Shown in pieces: positions 1 through 9,748 of a stretch of 64,000 nt of DNA. The notes under the pieces were generated by a model. That model was given only the letters and a program-made list of their open reading frames with translations. It had not been told where the DNA came from and did no database searches. Every line of letters begins with the position of its first letter. The first letter of the stretch is position 1. Source of the DNA: Bacteroidales bacterium (GTDB taxonomy: Bacteria > Bacteroidota > Bacteroidia > Bacteroidales > P3); NCBI GenBank assembly GCA_017451385.1, contig JAFSPS010000014.1:1-64000 (forward strand), read 5' to 3'. Both the position numbers and the translations under genes were made by a program.

Positions 1-271
1 TGCTTGAAGATGCGGCAGAATCGCCTCCAGATACCTCAGAAAACTGAAGAGGGGGCTTGTCGCAAGTATTAAAACATCCCAAATCCTGTGTTACAAAGAG
101 TTGGGATGGGGGTGTGTATGTTTAGCGGACAGTAATAAAAAGAATTATCATAAACTGTTACCACACACCAAGTATCGTTACAACCTGCCCGATGAATCGG
201 TGGGTGGGTAGCATGAGCGACTTGCACCGTAATTTGCCCTTATGCCGGCAGCGGCATCGCCGCTACTGGCG
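1..271. other. Window-edge stretch without a recognisable gene
   Basis: I see no gene that can be supported here. Two plus-strand frames are open from the left edge and stop at about 47 and 72, so the tail of a gene outside the window is possible, but the 14-23 residues visible are too few to identify. The rest lies downstream of the minus-strand DUF819 gene and contains the terminator-like hairpin listed separately. Confidence 0.4.
65..108 (-). terminator. Possible terminator downstream of the DUF819 gene
   Basis: CATCCCAA (75-82) pairs with TTGGGATG (101-108). Read on the minus strand, the 8-bp stem is followed by TTTTAAT. It lies about 165 nt beyond the stop of the minus-strand gene at 272. 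The loop is 18 nt, so this is only a moderate terminator candidate. Confidence 0.4.
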
Positions 272-1441
272 CTATACCGTCAGCATCAACAGTTTGGCAA
301 GGAGGAAGCCAACGTATGTACCCACGGCATAGCCGAAGAGGCCTACGGCAATGCCAGGGCCTATTATAGCCTTGTTTTTCACCGCGCCAGCTATGACTGG
401 CACAAAGGGCGGCGAGCAAATCAGCGAGATGCTGGTGGCAAGCGTCGTGTCGGTGTCTATGCGGAACAGGGCACTCAGCAGGACATGCATGAAGAGCGAG
501 CCGAGCGTGGCTATAGTAATAAAGAGAAAGATATTGGGGTCGATATTGCCCAACGTACCTACCGTAACCTGCGATGCCACGGCAATAGAGAAAACAAGAA
601 TGAGGTAGGTGCCTGCCTCAAAGGTGCGCTTCATGGAGCGAACACGTTTGTTGGTTGAGGCAATGATAGCCAGCGTACTGATAGCCAATATAAAGATTGT
701 CTGAAAATTCCCTTTGGGGAACAGTAGGGCTATGCCAGCACCGGCGGCAATAATTAGGATAGTTAGCAGCAGGCTCATTCCCAGCGTTGGTAGATTACTG
801 CGACGGAACAGGCCGTAGAACAGTTGGTTGTCATAGTTCTCTATCACTCCGTTCTCATCCATCTTGTCCTTGTCGTAGGGGAAATCGGGCATGAAGAGGC
901 GTAGCACCTGCTTGCCTAGCACTATGACGAAGATAAGATAGACAGCACTCAACAGCGTGCTATATGCCGAGGTGATGAGATATGTAGTGTCGTCAACGCC
1001 GAGAGCCATCTTGATTGAGGCAAGGTTGGCGTTGCCACCCGTATAGAGCCCTGTGAGCATGCCACCGATGGCAGCAAACGTCTCAGGGTCGTCACCCCCA
1101 CAGACGAAGAAGCCCACGGCTATGGCGATGCAGCATCCAACAATGCCGAAGATGGTGGACTTGATGAAGCTGGGCGCCAGCTTGACCCACGACTTAATGT
1201 CGGCAGAGAAGAGCAGCAGCGGGATAGCCAACGGTATAGAATACGATGCGATGTTGGTTTGCAGCTTATGCACCTCGGGCGTATCAGGAATCAGACCCGT
1301 GAGGCCCAAAGCACAGCCTATGATGTAGGCAATAATGATGGTACCTATCTTGTTGAGGACAGGAAACCTATAGGTCAGCCACAGTATTAGCAATGGCGTG
1401 AGCAGGCAGATGAGGATGATACTGACGGAGGTAAGGTCCAT
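272..1441 (-). CDS. DUF819 family polytopic membrane protein
   Basis: This 389-residue protein is almost entirely hydrophobic, with about ten likely transmembrane helices separated by short loops. The pattern, including a GGMLTGLYTGGNANL segment in the first half and a Gly-rich helix near the C-terminus, fits the DUF819 (YjcL-like) family of inner-membrane proteins, probably transporters of unknown substrate. I start at the ATG at 1441 because the in-frame extension upstream overlaps the preceding gene and is not membrane-like. The gene lies 56 nt downstream of the DUF4421 gene on the same strand, so the two may be cotranscribed. Family assignment is fairly secure; substrate is unknown. Confidence 0.8.
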   Translation of the reverse strand: MDLTSVSIILICLLTPLLILWLTYRFPVLNKIGTIIIAYIIGCALGLTGLIPDTPEVHKLQTNIASYSIPLAIPLLLFSADIKSWVKLAPSFIKSTIFGIVGCCIAIAVGFFVCGGDDPETFAAIGGMLTGLYTGGNANLASIKMALGVDDTTYLITSAYSTLLSAVYLIFVIVLGKQVLRLFMPDFPYDKDKMDENGVIENYDNQLFYGLFRRSNLPTLGMSLLLTILIIAAGAGIALLFPKGNFQTIFILAISTLAIIASTNKRVRSMKRTFEAGTYLILVFSIAVASQVTVGTLGNIDPNIFLFITIATLGSLFMHVLLSALFRIDTDTTLATSISLICSPPFVPVIAGAVKNKAIIGPGIAVGLFGYAVGTYVGFLLAKLLMLTV

Positions 1442-1497
1442 TTGTGAGGCAATAATAATTGGTTGGTCGGATAATAAATGGTCTAAAATATAAAACT

Positions 1498-2481
1498 CTA
1501 AAAGCGGCAGCAGAGGGAGGCGCGCACCAAGAGGTCGTTCCACGCCATATTACATTCCTCTATTCGTCCAGACATAGCGGTACGGTTATATACAGCCATG
1601 AGATTGATGCCGAAATAGTCGTTGATACGATAGTTCGCCGCCAGACGCGCTATCAGCCCCATGCGAAAGCGTGTGCCACGGTCGGTCTCCAACACATCGT
1701 AACGGCTGAACGCCTCATCAAAAATCACAGCAAACATGGGCACAGCCATAGCATGAAACAGCAGACGCCCATCGAAGAAGGCGAGGTTATAGCCGTAGCC
1801 GAGACCCAAAGCCGCCGACGTATATGTAATCTTCTCTATGCCATCAGAATAGGCGGCAGGGATAGCCACATTAGAAAACGACAGCGCGTGGCGCGCAAAA
1901 TCGGTATAGAAAAGTACCGAGCCAGCAGAACGACGCTGTATGCAACGGTGGTCTAAGGCGGCGGTAGTGGAATAGCGCCGCGCATTAAACGTATGATAGG
2001 CTCGCAGATAGCGCGACTCAACCTCTATATCGCCACTACTGATGTCTATCGACGAACCACCCTTCAGCCGCGCCGTGCCATTGAAGTCATCGTTGATATA
2101 CTTGCGAAACTCCACACCCCACGCATTGGCGTTGATTGCCAATGTCATATCGCGTGCATTGCCCACAGGGCGCAGGAATGTGTAGCCCAGAATCAGGTTC
2201 CTATATCCCGCCGTCACGCCTATGGCGTAGTTGAACTGCGACATGGCTTTGATGTCGCTCTCGCCAAAGGACGACGAGACATTCATCATCGCGAAATTGT
2301 TGTTGATATTGAACATCCATCCGCAAGGTTCCAACACATAGCTGGTTGTATCGATGTTCTTGGTGGACGAGAGTCCGAAAAAACTATCAACGCGCTGGAA
2401 AAAATTTTGCTCTCTCTCCTGCGCCATGAGCACGTCAGCAGCGAGGAGCAGGAGGATGCCTAATACAACAAATCTCTTCAT
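1498..2481 (-). CDS. DUF4421 family outer-membrane protein
   Basis: The 327-residue product begins with a signal peptide (MKRFVVLGILLLLAADVLMAQ) and continues with alternating hydrophobic and polar beta-strands, ending in Arg-Phe, as outer-membrane barrels do. The composition, the early segment around 'FFGLSSTKNIDTTSYVL' and the length match DUF4421, a Bacteroidota family with no known function. It presumably sits in the outer membrane. The start codon is fixed by the signal peptide. The 153-nt gap from kbl upstream shows no clear promoter, so transcription may come from kbl or from an unrecognised site. The envelope location is a confident inference; the biochemical role is not known. Confidence 0.8.
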   Translation of the reverse strand: MKRFVVLGILLLLAADVLMAQEREQNFFQRVDSFFGLSSTKNIDTTSYVLEPCGWMFNINNNFAMMNVSSSFGESDIKAMSQFNYAIGVTAGYRNLILGYTFLRPVGNARDMTLAINANAWGVEFRKYINDDFNGTARLKGGSSIDISSGDIEVESRYLRAYHTFNARRYSTTAALDHRCIQRRSAGSVLFYTDFARHALSFSNVAIPAAYSDGIEKITYTSAALGLGYGYNLAFFDGRLLFHAMAVPMFAVIFDEAFSRYDVLETDRGTRFRMGLIARLAANYRINDYFGINLMAVYNRTAMSGRIEECNMAWNDLLVRASLCCRF

Positions 2482-2634
2482 AGTCTTGTCGGTCTTTGTC
2501 TTGACGACTTCCGTACGGGGCTCTTCCTACCGCCATCAGCGCTTCCCTGCCCACGTCCGTCTGGCGTTTATAATGTCGAAACGGGCTGGGCGCTGGTAGT
2601 TCGCTCAACCCGTTTGACTGTTATGTGCGGATTA

Positions 2635-3816
2635 TTATCCTTCGATTTCTTTACGCACTTTCTTGAAAGCCTCAATGCACTTGTCGAGGTGCTCGCGCTC
2701 GTGAGCAGCACTAATCTGCACGCGGATACGAGCCTCGCCCTTAGGCACAACGGGATAGTAGAAACCCGTCACGAAGATGCCCTCTTCCTGCATCTTGGCG
2801 GCATACTTCTGGCTCTTGGCGGCATCGTAAATCATCACAGCGCAGATGGCGCTCTCGCTGGGCTTGCAGTCGAAACCCTCTTCCTTCATGCGACGGAGGA
2901 AGTAGTCAGTATTGGCATGCAGCTTGTCCTGCAGCTCGTTGGTCTCGCTCATCATCTCGAACATACGGATGCCGGCAGCCACGAGGCCGGGGGCCATCGA
3001 GTTAGAGAAGAGATACGGACGGCTACGCTGACGCAACATGTCGATAATCTCTTTGCGTCCCGTGGTGAAACCACCCATAGCGCCACCGAAGGCCTTGCCG
3101 AGGGTGCCGGTGAGGATTTCAATCTTGCCGCGCAGGTTGTAGCGCTCCGTCACGCCACGGCCCGTCTTGCCAACAACACCAGCGGAATGGCTCTCGTCAA
3201 CCATCACCATTGCGTCGTATTTCTGTGCCAGCTCATAGATTTTGTCCAAGGGGCACACGTTGCCGTCCATGGAGAACACACCGTCGGTGACGATGATGCG
3301 AAAACGCTGAGCCTGAGCGGCCTTGAGTTGCTCCTCGAGGTCTGCCATGTCGGCGTTCTTGTAGCGATAGCGGACAGCCTTGCACAGACGCACACCGTCA
3401 ATGATGGAAGCGTGGTTGAGGGAGTCGGAGATGATAGCATCTTCGGCAGTGAGCAGAGGCTCGAAGACACCGCCGTTAGCATCAAAGCAGGCAGCATAGA
3501 GGATGGTATCTTCGGTGCCGAAGAACTCGGAAATCTTCTTCTCAAGCTGCTTGTGGAGGTCCTGGCAGCCACAGATGAAACGCACAGAGGCCATGCCGAA
3601 GCCGCGGGCATCCATACCCTTCTTGGCAGCCTCTACGAGCTCCTTGTTGGCAGCAAGGCCAAGGTAGTTGTTTGCGCAGAAGTTGAGACACTTCTTGCCA
3701 GCCACCATAATCTCGGCACCCTGAGGGCTCTCGATGATGCGTTCATGTTTGTAAAGACCAGCAGCCTCGATGTCGGCCAGCTCTTTCTGAAGATGTTGTT
3801 GGAAATTTGTGTACAT
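2635..3816 (-). CDS. kbl: Glycine C-acetyltransferase (2-amino-3-ketobutyrate CoA ligase)
   Basis: Kbl is a cytoplasmic pyridoxal-phosphate enzyme that splits 2-amino-3-ketobutyrate with CoA into glycine and acetyl-CoA, the second step of threonine breakdown. The 393-residue protein has the full fold-type I aminotransferase layout of the alpha-oxoamine synthase family: the substrate-loop region NFCANNYLGL near residue 45, VMVDESHS with the cofactor-ring Asp near 207, and the Schiff-base lysine in TGTLGKAFGG at about Lys241 (Lys244 in E. coli). Length is normal. The start ATG at 3816 gives the standard N-terminus. No threonine dehydrogenase is adjacent. A consensus promoter lies 60-90 nt upstream, so it is transcribed alone or heads a unit with the two genes downstream. 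Confidence 0.96.
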   Translation of the reverse strand: MYTNFQQHLQKELADIEAAGLYKHERIIESPQGAEIMVAGKKCLNFCANNYLGLAANKELVEAAKKGMDARGFGMASVRFICGCQDLHKQLEKKISEFFGTEDTILYAACFDANGGVFEPLLTAEDAIISDSLNHASIIDGVRLCKAVRYRYKNADMADLEEQLKAAQAQRFRIIVTDGVFSMDGNVCPLDKIYELAQKYDAMVMVDESHSAGVVGKTGRGVTERYNLRGKIEILTGTLGKAFGGAMGGFTTGRKEIIDMLRQRSRPYLFSNSMAPGLVAAGIRMFEMMSETNELQDKLHANTDYFLRRMKEEGFDCKPSESAICAVMIYDAAKSQKYAAKMQEEGIFVTGFYYPVVPKGEARIRVQISAAHEREHLDKCIEAFKKVRKEIEG

Positions 3817-3874
3817 GATTTACAGTGATTTATATAATATACTTTTGTCCGTAGCACACTACTGATTGAAAAAA

Positions 3875-3905
3875 CAAAAATACACTTTTTGTAGAAAAAA
3901 ACAAA
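3875..3905 (-). promoter_or_regulatory. Bacteroidota-type promoter of kbl
   Basis: Read on the minus strand, TTTG (3905-3902) is followed after exactly 19 nt by TATTTTTG (3882-3875), a full match to the phylum consensus TTTG / TAnnTTTG. Transcription would begin near 3868, giving a leader of about 50 nt before the kbl start at 3816. Confidence 0.8.
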
Positions 3906-4335
3906 GTATTACCATCTTTGTAAAACCGAATCGGCAATTATGAAAAAACAAAGGGATAACGATTCTTCATCGTGGGCTGAATAGCTACGCTGGCTGCAGA
4001 ACCTGCGAAAGATTATGTTTCGATTAATTATGTTTTGTTGTTCTTGATGTTTTTTTTGGTTATTTATTCGGTTTTAATTTTAATTAATTAAATTATTGAT
4101 ATTTTTTCTCGGTTAATTTCAATGAATTTTAACGAATTAGAATTTATTAATTGGAGTTTTTTTCTTGGTGATTTTTTACTATTAATTTCTCGATGTTTTA
4201 TTTCTCGGTTAATTCTCTAGGTTAATTTCTTTTAATTGGTATTATTTTCTTGATAATATTTTCGGTGAAATTCAACTAATTGTTAGTGAATTTTATTGGG
4301 TTTCGGACACAACGCAGATAAAAAAAAACTTTAAT
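3906..4335. other. AT-rich intergenic tract before the giant T9SS gene
   Basis: About 430 nt with no gene. From about 4015 to 4330 the plus strand becomes very T-rich and repeats short related pieces: TTCTCGGTTAATT occurs at 4106-4118 and 4202-4214, with looser relatives such as TTCTCGATG, TTCGGTTTTAATT and TAGGTTAATTTC between and around them. The tract lies directly upstream of the promoter of the gene at 4398. It may be upstream promoter DNA, a protein-binding array or merely low-complexity sequence. Confidence 0.5.
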
Positions 4336-4366
4336 TTTGAAAACTAACTAATTATTAATACTTTTG
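4336..4366 (+). promoter_or_regulatory. Promoter of the T9SS type B repeat gene
   Basis: TTTG (4336-4339), 19 nt, then TACTTTTG (4359-4366): a full match to the Bacteroidota consensus. Transcription should start near 4372, about 25 nt before the ATG at 4398. Confidence 0.8.
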
Positions 4367-4397
4367 ATTTTCATTATAATAGGTAAAATTGACTTGT

Positions 4398-7300
4398 ATG
4401 AAGCATTACTACGCGCTGATTATCATTTTATTATGCAGCTTTTACGCGACAGCACAGCAGACAACCATCATGCCCAGTAGCGGCACACGACAGCTTGAGA
4501 TGGACCCATGCCAAGAACTGACAGTCCTCGACCCTGGCGGAACTGGCAATTATACAAACAGATGCACCAGCATACTGGTTTTGACAGCCCCCGAAGGTGC
4601 TACGATAACTCTGCAAGGCAACTACCGAACCGAGAGCGGCTACGACAAGATAACCATATATAACCACTACAACACAGTAACGTCCAACCAAATAGGCACT
4701 TACTCTGGCAACGGCACCATCAACGTGGAGAGCTCTACGGGCTACCTCACTATCAAATTCACCACCGACGGTTCTGTAGTCAACAGCGGCTATGAGCTGA
4801 CGGCATTCGCCTATCACGACAGCTATTCTGTAATCAACAACATAATAGCGACAAACGTTACAGACTCCTCCTTATCGCTTGCATGGAACGACAACCGCGG
4901 TGCCGCCTCGTGGACGGTGCGCTATGGCACTAACGCTGATTACTTGAGCCAGAGCGTTATCGTCTATGCCCCGACAGTCACACTCCCCGACTTAGAAGCC
5001 GGCACCAAGTACTACTATCAGATATGCAACAACGAGATAGACCCCAACGGCGAAGGCACCATCTGCGAGAGTCCGCGAGGCGAGGTGCTTACACACTGCC
5101 CTGCGATAATGACCTCCTGCATCAACTTCACCGACCTCACGGGCTGTCGCACCACCTGCTACTATGGCGATTTCGACAATCCGCGCCAGAACGAAGGCGT
5201 CATCGACTACGGCAGCACAAGCCAATATTCGCGCCACACGGTAATCAACACGCGCACCTACGACCCCCGTGCCACACGTCGCGGCGACACCCTATGGACC
5301 ATCCCCGAAGGGGAGATAGCCTCCGTGCGCCTCGGCAACTGGATGACAGGTGCCGAAGCAGAATGTATTTCATATCAATACACCGTGGACACCAATGTCG
5401 CCGACCTGCTCATCCTCAAATATGCCGCCGTGCTGGAGAACCCCAACCACACAGCGAGCAACCAGCCGCTCTTCATGTTCGACTTCACCGACTCGCTGGG
5501 CAACACCATAGACCCCATGTGCTACTCCGCCGTCTTCGTCCCCGGCTACACTCAGTCCGACTGGCATGGCACCAGCGGTCTGAAATGGAAAGACTGGACC
5601 ACCATAGGTGTGGACCTCACCCCACTGCACGGCATGACGTTTAACATCAACCTGACGACGAAAGACTGCCTGCAACGCGGCCACTACGGCTACTCCTATT
5701 TCACCCTCGGATGCAGCCGAAAGGCGTTCTACACCACCACCTGCGGATACTCTGTGGACAACGACATCACGGCTCCCGACGGCTTCAACTACCGCTGGTA
5801 CAAAGCCGACGAGCCCACCGTGACTCTCTCCAGAGAGCAGACGCTGCACATCAGCGAATATGGTACCTTCGGCTGTGACCTCTCCTTTGCCGGCGGCGCC
5901 AGCGGCAGCTCGCAATGCGGATTCTCCATGAGCATGACCGCTGGACCGCGCTTCGCCCATGCCGTCTTCACCCCCGAGACCGTGGACACCGTGCGCTGCC
6001 GCAGCCGCGTCACCTTCCACAACGCCAGCGTCGTCACCGAAGACCCCGAACACAACCTGCTGACGCTCGACGAATGTAACGCCTACGAATGGATTATTGA
6101 CGACAGCATCGTTTTCACCGACCAAGAGCCCACCTACGACTTCAGCGGCGGACACCATCAGGTAACGCTCATAGCCTATATAGGCTCCGGCGACTGCGGC
6201 GACACGCTGCGCCACACCTACGAGTTCGAATACCTGCCGGGGTCGTCTGTAGGCTACGACGCAGTGACCGTGGTAGAGAACGAGCTGCCTTACTTCACCT
6301 ATCTCGATGCCCATTTCGTCACCGATGTCGAGGACACCATCTTCATGCTCGAGAACGCCATAGGGTGCGACAGCGCACACCATCTGCGTCTCAATGTCTG
6401 CCGCAACGTTGACACCACAGTATATGGTGCCGTCTGCGAGAACGCCTTCCCCATCAGTTGGATGGGTAGCGACTTCTCCGCACCAGGGCGGCAACAGCTA
6501 CATCTCTACAACCATTGCGGTGCCGACAGCAACGTGACCCTCGTCCTCGGCACCTACCCCACCTATCTGCTGGACTACATCGACACCACCTGCGACAACC
6601 AGACCTACTACCGTTCCGGCCACTCCTTCAGCCAGGCAGGCGTCCACACCATCCCACTGCAGTCGTCGCACGGATGCGACAGCGTGGAGCGCATAGACCT
6701 GCGGCAGATGCCCACCTACATCGACACCGACCACATCTCTATCTGCCGCTTCGACAGCGTGATATGGCACGACGGGCTGGCACACTACGACATCGTAGCC
6801 CCACTGCCGCAGACCATTCTACCCACACGCTACGGATGCGACTCGCTGTTGCGCCTCGCCCTCGAGGTGCGTGAGGTGACCTACGCCACCGACCGCGACA
6901 CCGTCACCGAGAACAACCTGCCCTCCTACACCTACAACGGCGCACACTTCGCCACAGATGTCACGGACACCCTCTTCGTGCTGACCAACAGCGTCATGTG
7001 CGACAGCATGCTATCTTTCTCGCTCTACGTGTGCCGCAATCAAGACACCGTGCTGGAACGCGTGGAGTGCGATAACACGTTCCCCTACCAGTGGTACGAC
7101 GGCACCTTCGCCAGTCCCGACACGCAGACCTTCACCTACCCCAACCGCTGCGGAGCCGACAGCGTGGTGACGCTACGCTTCTCCGCCTATCCATCCTACA
7201 TTATAGAATACACCGACACCATCTGCGACAACCAGACCTTCTCGCAGTCGGGGCAGACCTTCAACGACGAAGGCATGCACACCATCATGCTACACTCCAT

Positions 7301-9296
7301 ACATAACTGCGACAGCGTGGAGAACATCATGCTGCACGTCATGGACACCTACATCGACACCGACTACATCTCCATCTGCCGTTTCGACAGCGTGACATGG
7401 CACGACAGCCTCTGGCACTACGACATCGTATTCCCCCTGCCACAAGCCATGCTCCATTCGCGCTACGGATGCGACTCGCTGATGCGCCTCGCCCTCGAGG
7501 TGCGCGAGGTGACCTACGCCACCGACCGCGACACCGTCACCGAGAACAACCTGCCCTCCTACACCTACAACGGCGCACACTTCGCCACAGACGTTGACGA
7601 CACCCTCTTCGTGCTGACCAACAGCGTCATGTGCGACAGTATGCTGACTTTCTCGCTCTATGTGTGCCGCAATCAGGACACTGTGCTGGAACGCGTGGAG
7701 TGCGACAACACGTTCCCCTACCAGTGGTACGACGGCACCTTCACCGGCCCCGACACGCAAACCTTCACCTACCCCAACCGCTGCGCCGCCGACAGCGTAG
7801 TGACGCTACGCTTCTCTGCCTACCCATCCTACCTCATGGGCTACACCGACACCATCTGCGACAACCAGACCTTCACGCAGTCCGGGCAGACATTCTCTAT
7901 TCAGGGCACGCACGAGATTATGCTGCGCACCATGCACGACTGCGACAGCTTGGAGAGCATCCTTCTCAACGTGATGTCCACCTACGATGTGATGGAGCGC
8001 AACGTGATATGCCGCAATGACGTGCTCCACTGGATGGACGGCAACGACTACAGTCAGCCGCCCCTCACACCAGCACGGCACATGCTCCACTCGCAATACG
8101 GATGCGACTCCCTCATCACCCTGCAACTCATCGTCAACGAACACTCCTACACCACCATCTTCGACACCGTCACCGAGAACAACCTGCCATCCTACACCTT
8201 CAACGGCGTACACTTCGTCACCGATGTGCACGACACAGTGTTCCACTTCGTCAACGCAGTGAACTGCGACAGCCTGCTGACCTACTCACTCTATGTGTGC
8301 CGCAACCAGACCGTAGAGCTGCAACGTGCCGAATGTGACAACAAATTCCCCCTGCAATGGGACGACGGCTACTTCACCGATGCCGACACACAGCATTTCA
8401 GCTACCTCACCTTCTGCGGAGCCGACAGCGTGCTGACCCTCAAGATGGCTAAATACCCCACCTACTTCACCCTCTACCACGACACCATCTGCGACAACTA
8501 TATCTTCTGGCGTTCCGGCAACCGCTATATCGCTACCGGCATCTACGACATCATGCACACCAGCCACGACGGGTGCGACAGCCTTGAACGCGAAGACCTC
8601 ATGGTGATGCCCACCTACAACGACACCGACCACGTGGTGCTCTGCTGGCAGGACTCCATGACATGGGTCGATGGCTTCACCTATGTGGCAGAGCCCGCCG
8701 CCATGCCTACCACCATGATGTTCACCACCTTCGGATGCGACTCGCTGCTGACGCTCAACCTGACTATCAATCCGCCCGTCAGGGCCGCCGTCAAAGCCCT
8801 GCCCGAAAAAGCCACCATCGACGACCCCTACATCACCCTCATCGACGGCAGCCTCAACTCGGTACGCCGCCACTGGTATGTGCTGGGAGCCCTCGTGGAC
8901 AGCACCTCGCCAGCCACCTTCCGCTACCCCATAGAAGAACCGAAGGTCACCATCCTGATGTTAGCCTACGACGACAACGGCTGTATGGACAGCGCCACAG
9001 CCGTCGTCACCATAGACCATGCCGACATCATGGTGCCCAACATCTTCACGCCTACCAAGATAGACAACAACACGGTAAAAATCATCGGCATCAACATAGA
9101 CCAATTTGAAGCCTACATCTACGACCGTCGCGGCATACTCATCTACACCTTCAAGAGCCTCGACGATGTGTGGGACGGCACCTACAAAGGCAAACTATGC
9201 CAGCAGGACTCCTACGTCTATAAGATTCGCTACACCACCCGCCAACATCCCAAATCGTGGCTGCACAAGGTGGGCACCATCACGCTGGTCAGATAG
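4398..9296 (+). CDS. Giant T9SS type B secreted repeat protein (CUB, FN3 and CDS-repeat modules)
   Basis: A 1632-residue exported protein. The ATG at 4398 is preferred over a TTG nine bases upstream because it opens a clean signal peptide (residues 1-20). In order I read: a CUB-like domain (about 25-135), a fibronectin type III-like domain (about 140-235), a jelly-roll-like region rich in Trp and Cys, a PKD-like stretch (about 520-620), four modules of exactly 211 residues (623-1467) built from CDS/CDN motifs, and a C-terminal type B sorting domain (about 1545-1632; VPNIFTP, IYDRRG, VWDGTYKG, final VR) as in gliding-motility-associated proteins. It should cross the inner membrane by Sec, the outer membrane by T9SS, and end on the surface or outside. 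Adhesion or surface-layer function is plausible but unproven. It overlaps the convergent NUDIX gene by 8 nt. Confidence 0.9.
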   Translation: MKHYYALIIILLCSFYATAQQTTIMPSSGTRQLEMDPCQELTVLDPGGTGNYTNRCTSILVLTAPEGATITLQGNYRTESGYDKITIYNHYNTVTSNQIGTYSGNGTINVESSTGYLTIKFTTDGSVVNSGYELTAFAYHDSYSVINNIIATNVTDSSLSLAWNDNRGAASWTVRYGTNADYLSQSVIVYAPTVTLPDLEAGTKYYYQICNNEIDPNGEGTICESPRGEVLTHCPAIMTSCINFTDLTGCRTTCYYGDFDNPRQNEGVIDYGSTSQYSRHTVINTRTYDPRATRRGDTLWTIPEGEIASVRLGNWMTGAEAECISYQYTVDTNVADLLILKYAAVLENPNHTASNQPLFMFDFTDSLGNTIDPMCYSAVFVPGYTQSDWHGTSGLKWKDWTTIGVDLTPLHGMTFNINLTTKDCLQRGHYGYSYFTLGCSRKAFYTTTCGYSVDNDITAPDGFNYRWYKADEPTVTLSREQTLHISEYGTFGCDLSFAGGASGSSQCGFSMSMTAGPRFAHAVFTPETVDTVRCRSRVTFHNASVVTEDPEHNLLTLDECNAYEWIIDDSIVFTDQEPTYDFSGGHHQVTLIAYIGSGDCGDTLRHTYEFEYLPGSSVGYDAVTVVENELPYFTYLDAHFVTDVEDTIFMLENAIGCDSAHHLRLNVCRNVDTTVYGAVCENAFPISWMGSDFSAPGRQQLHLYNHCGADSNVTLVLGTYPTYLLDYIDTTCDNQTYYRSGHSFSQAGVHTIPLQSSHGCDSVERIDLRQMPTYIDTDHISICRFDSVIWHDGLAHYDIVAPLPQTILPTRYGCDSLLRLALEVREVTYATDRDTVTENNLPSYTYNGAHFATDVTDTLFVLTNSVMCDSMLSFSLYVCRNQDTVLERVECDNTFPYQWYDGTFASPDTQTFTYPNRCGADSVVTLRFSAYPSYIIEYTDTICDNQTFSQSGQTFNDEGMHTIMLHSIHNCDSVENIMLHVMDTYIDTDYISICRFDSVTWHDSLWHYDIVFPLPQAMLHSRYGCDSLMRLALEVREVTYATDRDTVTENNLPSYTYNGAHFATDVDDTLFVLTNSVMCDSMLTFSLYVCRNQDTVLERVECDNTFPYQWYDGTFTGPDTQTFTYPNRCAADSVVTLRFSAYPSYLMGYTDTICDNQTFTQSGQTFSIQGTHEIMLRTMHDCDSLESILLNVMSTYDVMERNVICRNDVLHWMDGNDYSQPPLTPARHMLHSQYGCDSLITLQLIVNEHSYTTIFDTVTENNLPSYTFNGVHFVTDVHDTVFHFVNAVNCDSLLTYSLYVCRNQTVELQRAECDNKFPLQWDDGYFTDADTQHFSYLTFCGADSVLTLKMAKYPTYFTLYHDTICDNYIFWRSGNRYIATGIYDIMHTSHDGCDSLEREDLMVMPTYNDTDHVVLCWQDSMTWVDGFTYVAEPAAMPTTMMFTTFGCDSLLTLNLTINPPVRAAVKALPEKATIDDPYITLIDGSLNSVRRHWYVLGALVDSTSPATFRYPIEEPKVTILMLAYDDNGCMDSATAVVTIDHADIMVPNIFTPTKIDNNTVKIIGINIDQFEAYIYDRRGILIYTFKSLDDVWDGTYKGKLCQQDSYVYKIRYTTRQHPKSWLHKVGTITLVR
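6267..8798 (+). repeat. Four in-frame tandem modules of 633 nt each
   Basis: The same landmark codons, ACC-GT(C/G) followed by GAGAA, recur at 6267, 6900, 7533 and 8166, always exactly 633 nt (211 codons) apart. Each module encodes, in order, an ENNLPSYTYNGAHF-like segment, a CRNQDTV...CDN segment, a DTICDNQTF segment and a CRFDSVTWHD segment. Modules two and three are nearly identical over long DNA stretches, while one and four have diverged, which points to recent duplication or gene conversion in the middle of the array. Confidence 0.9.
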
Positions 9297-9711
9297 CCGT
9301 AGGGGCGGCAGCGAAAAGCCGCACTATCTCGTCAATGATTGCGTGGTCGGCCTCAGCCCATGCAAGACGATGGAGATGCTCGGGGGCGAGCCATAGCGCC
9401 TGCACATGCTCATGCAGCACATAGGCCGTGGCACTCTCCCCATCAACAGGACGACACAGGTACGCCATCAGCCGTAGAGAGAAATCGGGATACTGATGCT
9501 CCACGGTCTTCACATGGCGCACCACCTCCACCTTATAGTCCATCTCCTCCATAAGCTCGCGCCGCAACGCCTCTTCAGGGCTCTCGCCAGCCTCCACCTT
9601 GCCTCCGGCAAACTCCCAGTGTTCACTGATATACGGGTATTTGTGCTTGCCCTTCTGCAAGCACAGGATTTTGCCCTCGTGCTCCACTATGGCACATACT
9701 ACGTTTAGCAT
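9289..9711 (-). CDS. NUDIX hydrolase (MutT / CTP pyrophosphohydrolase-like)
   Basis: The 140-residue protein is a single NUDIX domain. The catalytic box is present at residues 37-59: GKVEAGE, then RE and the EE metal-binding pair; the last conserved Gly of the box is Asp here. The sequence layout (LNVVCAIVEHEGKILCLQKG near the start, WEFAGGKVE) is that of small MutT-like enzymes that hydrolyse nucleoside triphosphates, often oxidised ones, to monophosphates. I start at the ATG at 9711; a longer in-frame extension has no homology-like features. Its end overlaps the end of the T9SS gene by 8 nt, so the two transcripts converge. Confidence 0.9.
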   Translation of the reverse strand: MLNVVCAIVEHEGKILCLQKGKHKYPYISEHWEFAGGKVEAGESPEEALRRELMEEMDYKVEVVRHVKTVEHQYPDFSLRLMAYLCRPVDGESATAYVLHEHVQALWLAPEHLHRLAWAEADHAIIDEIVRLFAAAPTAI

Positions 9712-9748
9712 ATCCTCAACGAGTTTTTTTTTGACTATTCTACATTTT

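Noticed and set aside
2614..3828. Long plus-strand open frame opposite kbl
   Set aside because: It is a shadow of the kbl codons; the minus-strand product matches a known enzyme throughout.
6267..8798. Diversity-generating retroelement or phase-variable invertible segment
   Set aside because: Repeats are direct and in frame, there is no reverse transcriptase or invertase in the window, and no adenine-specific variation.
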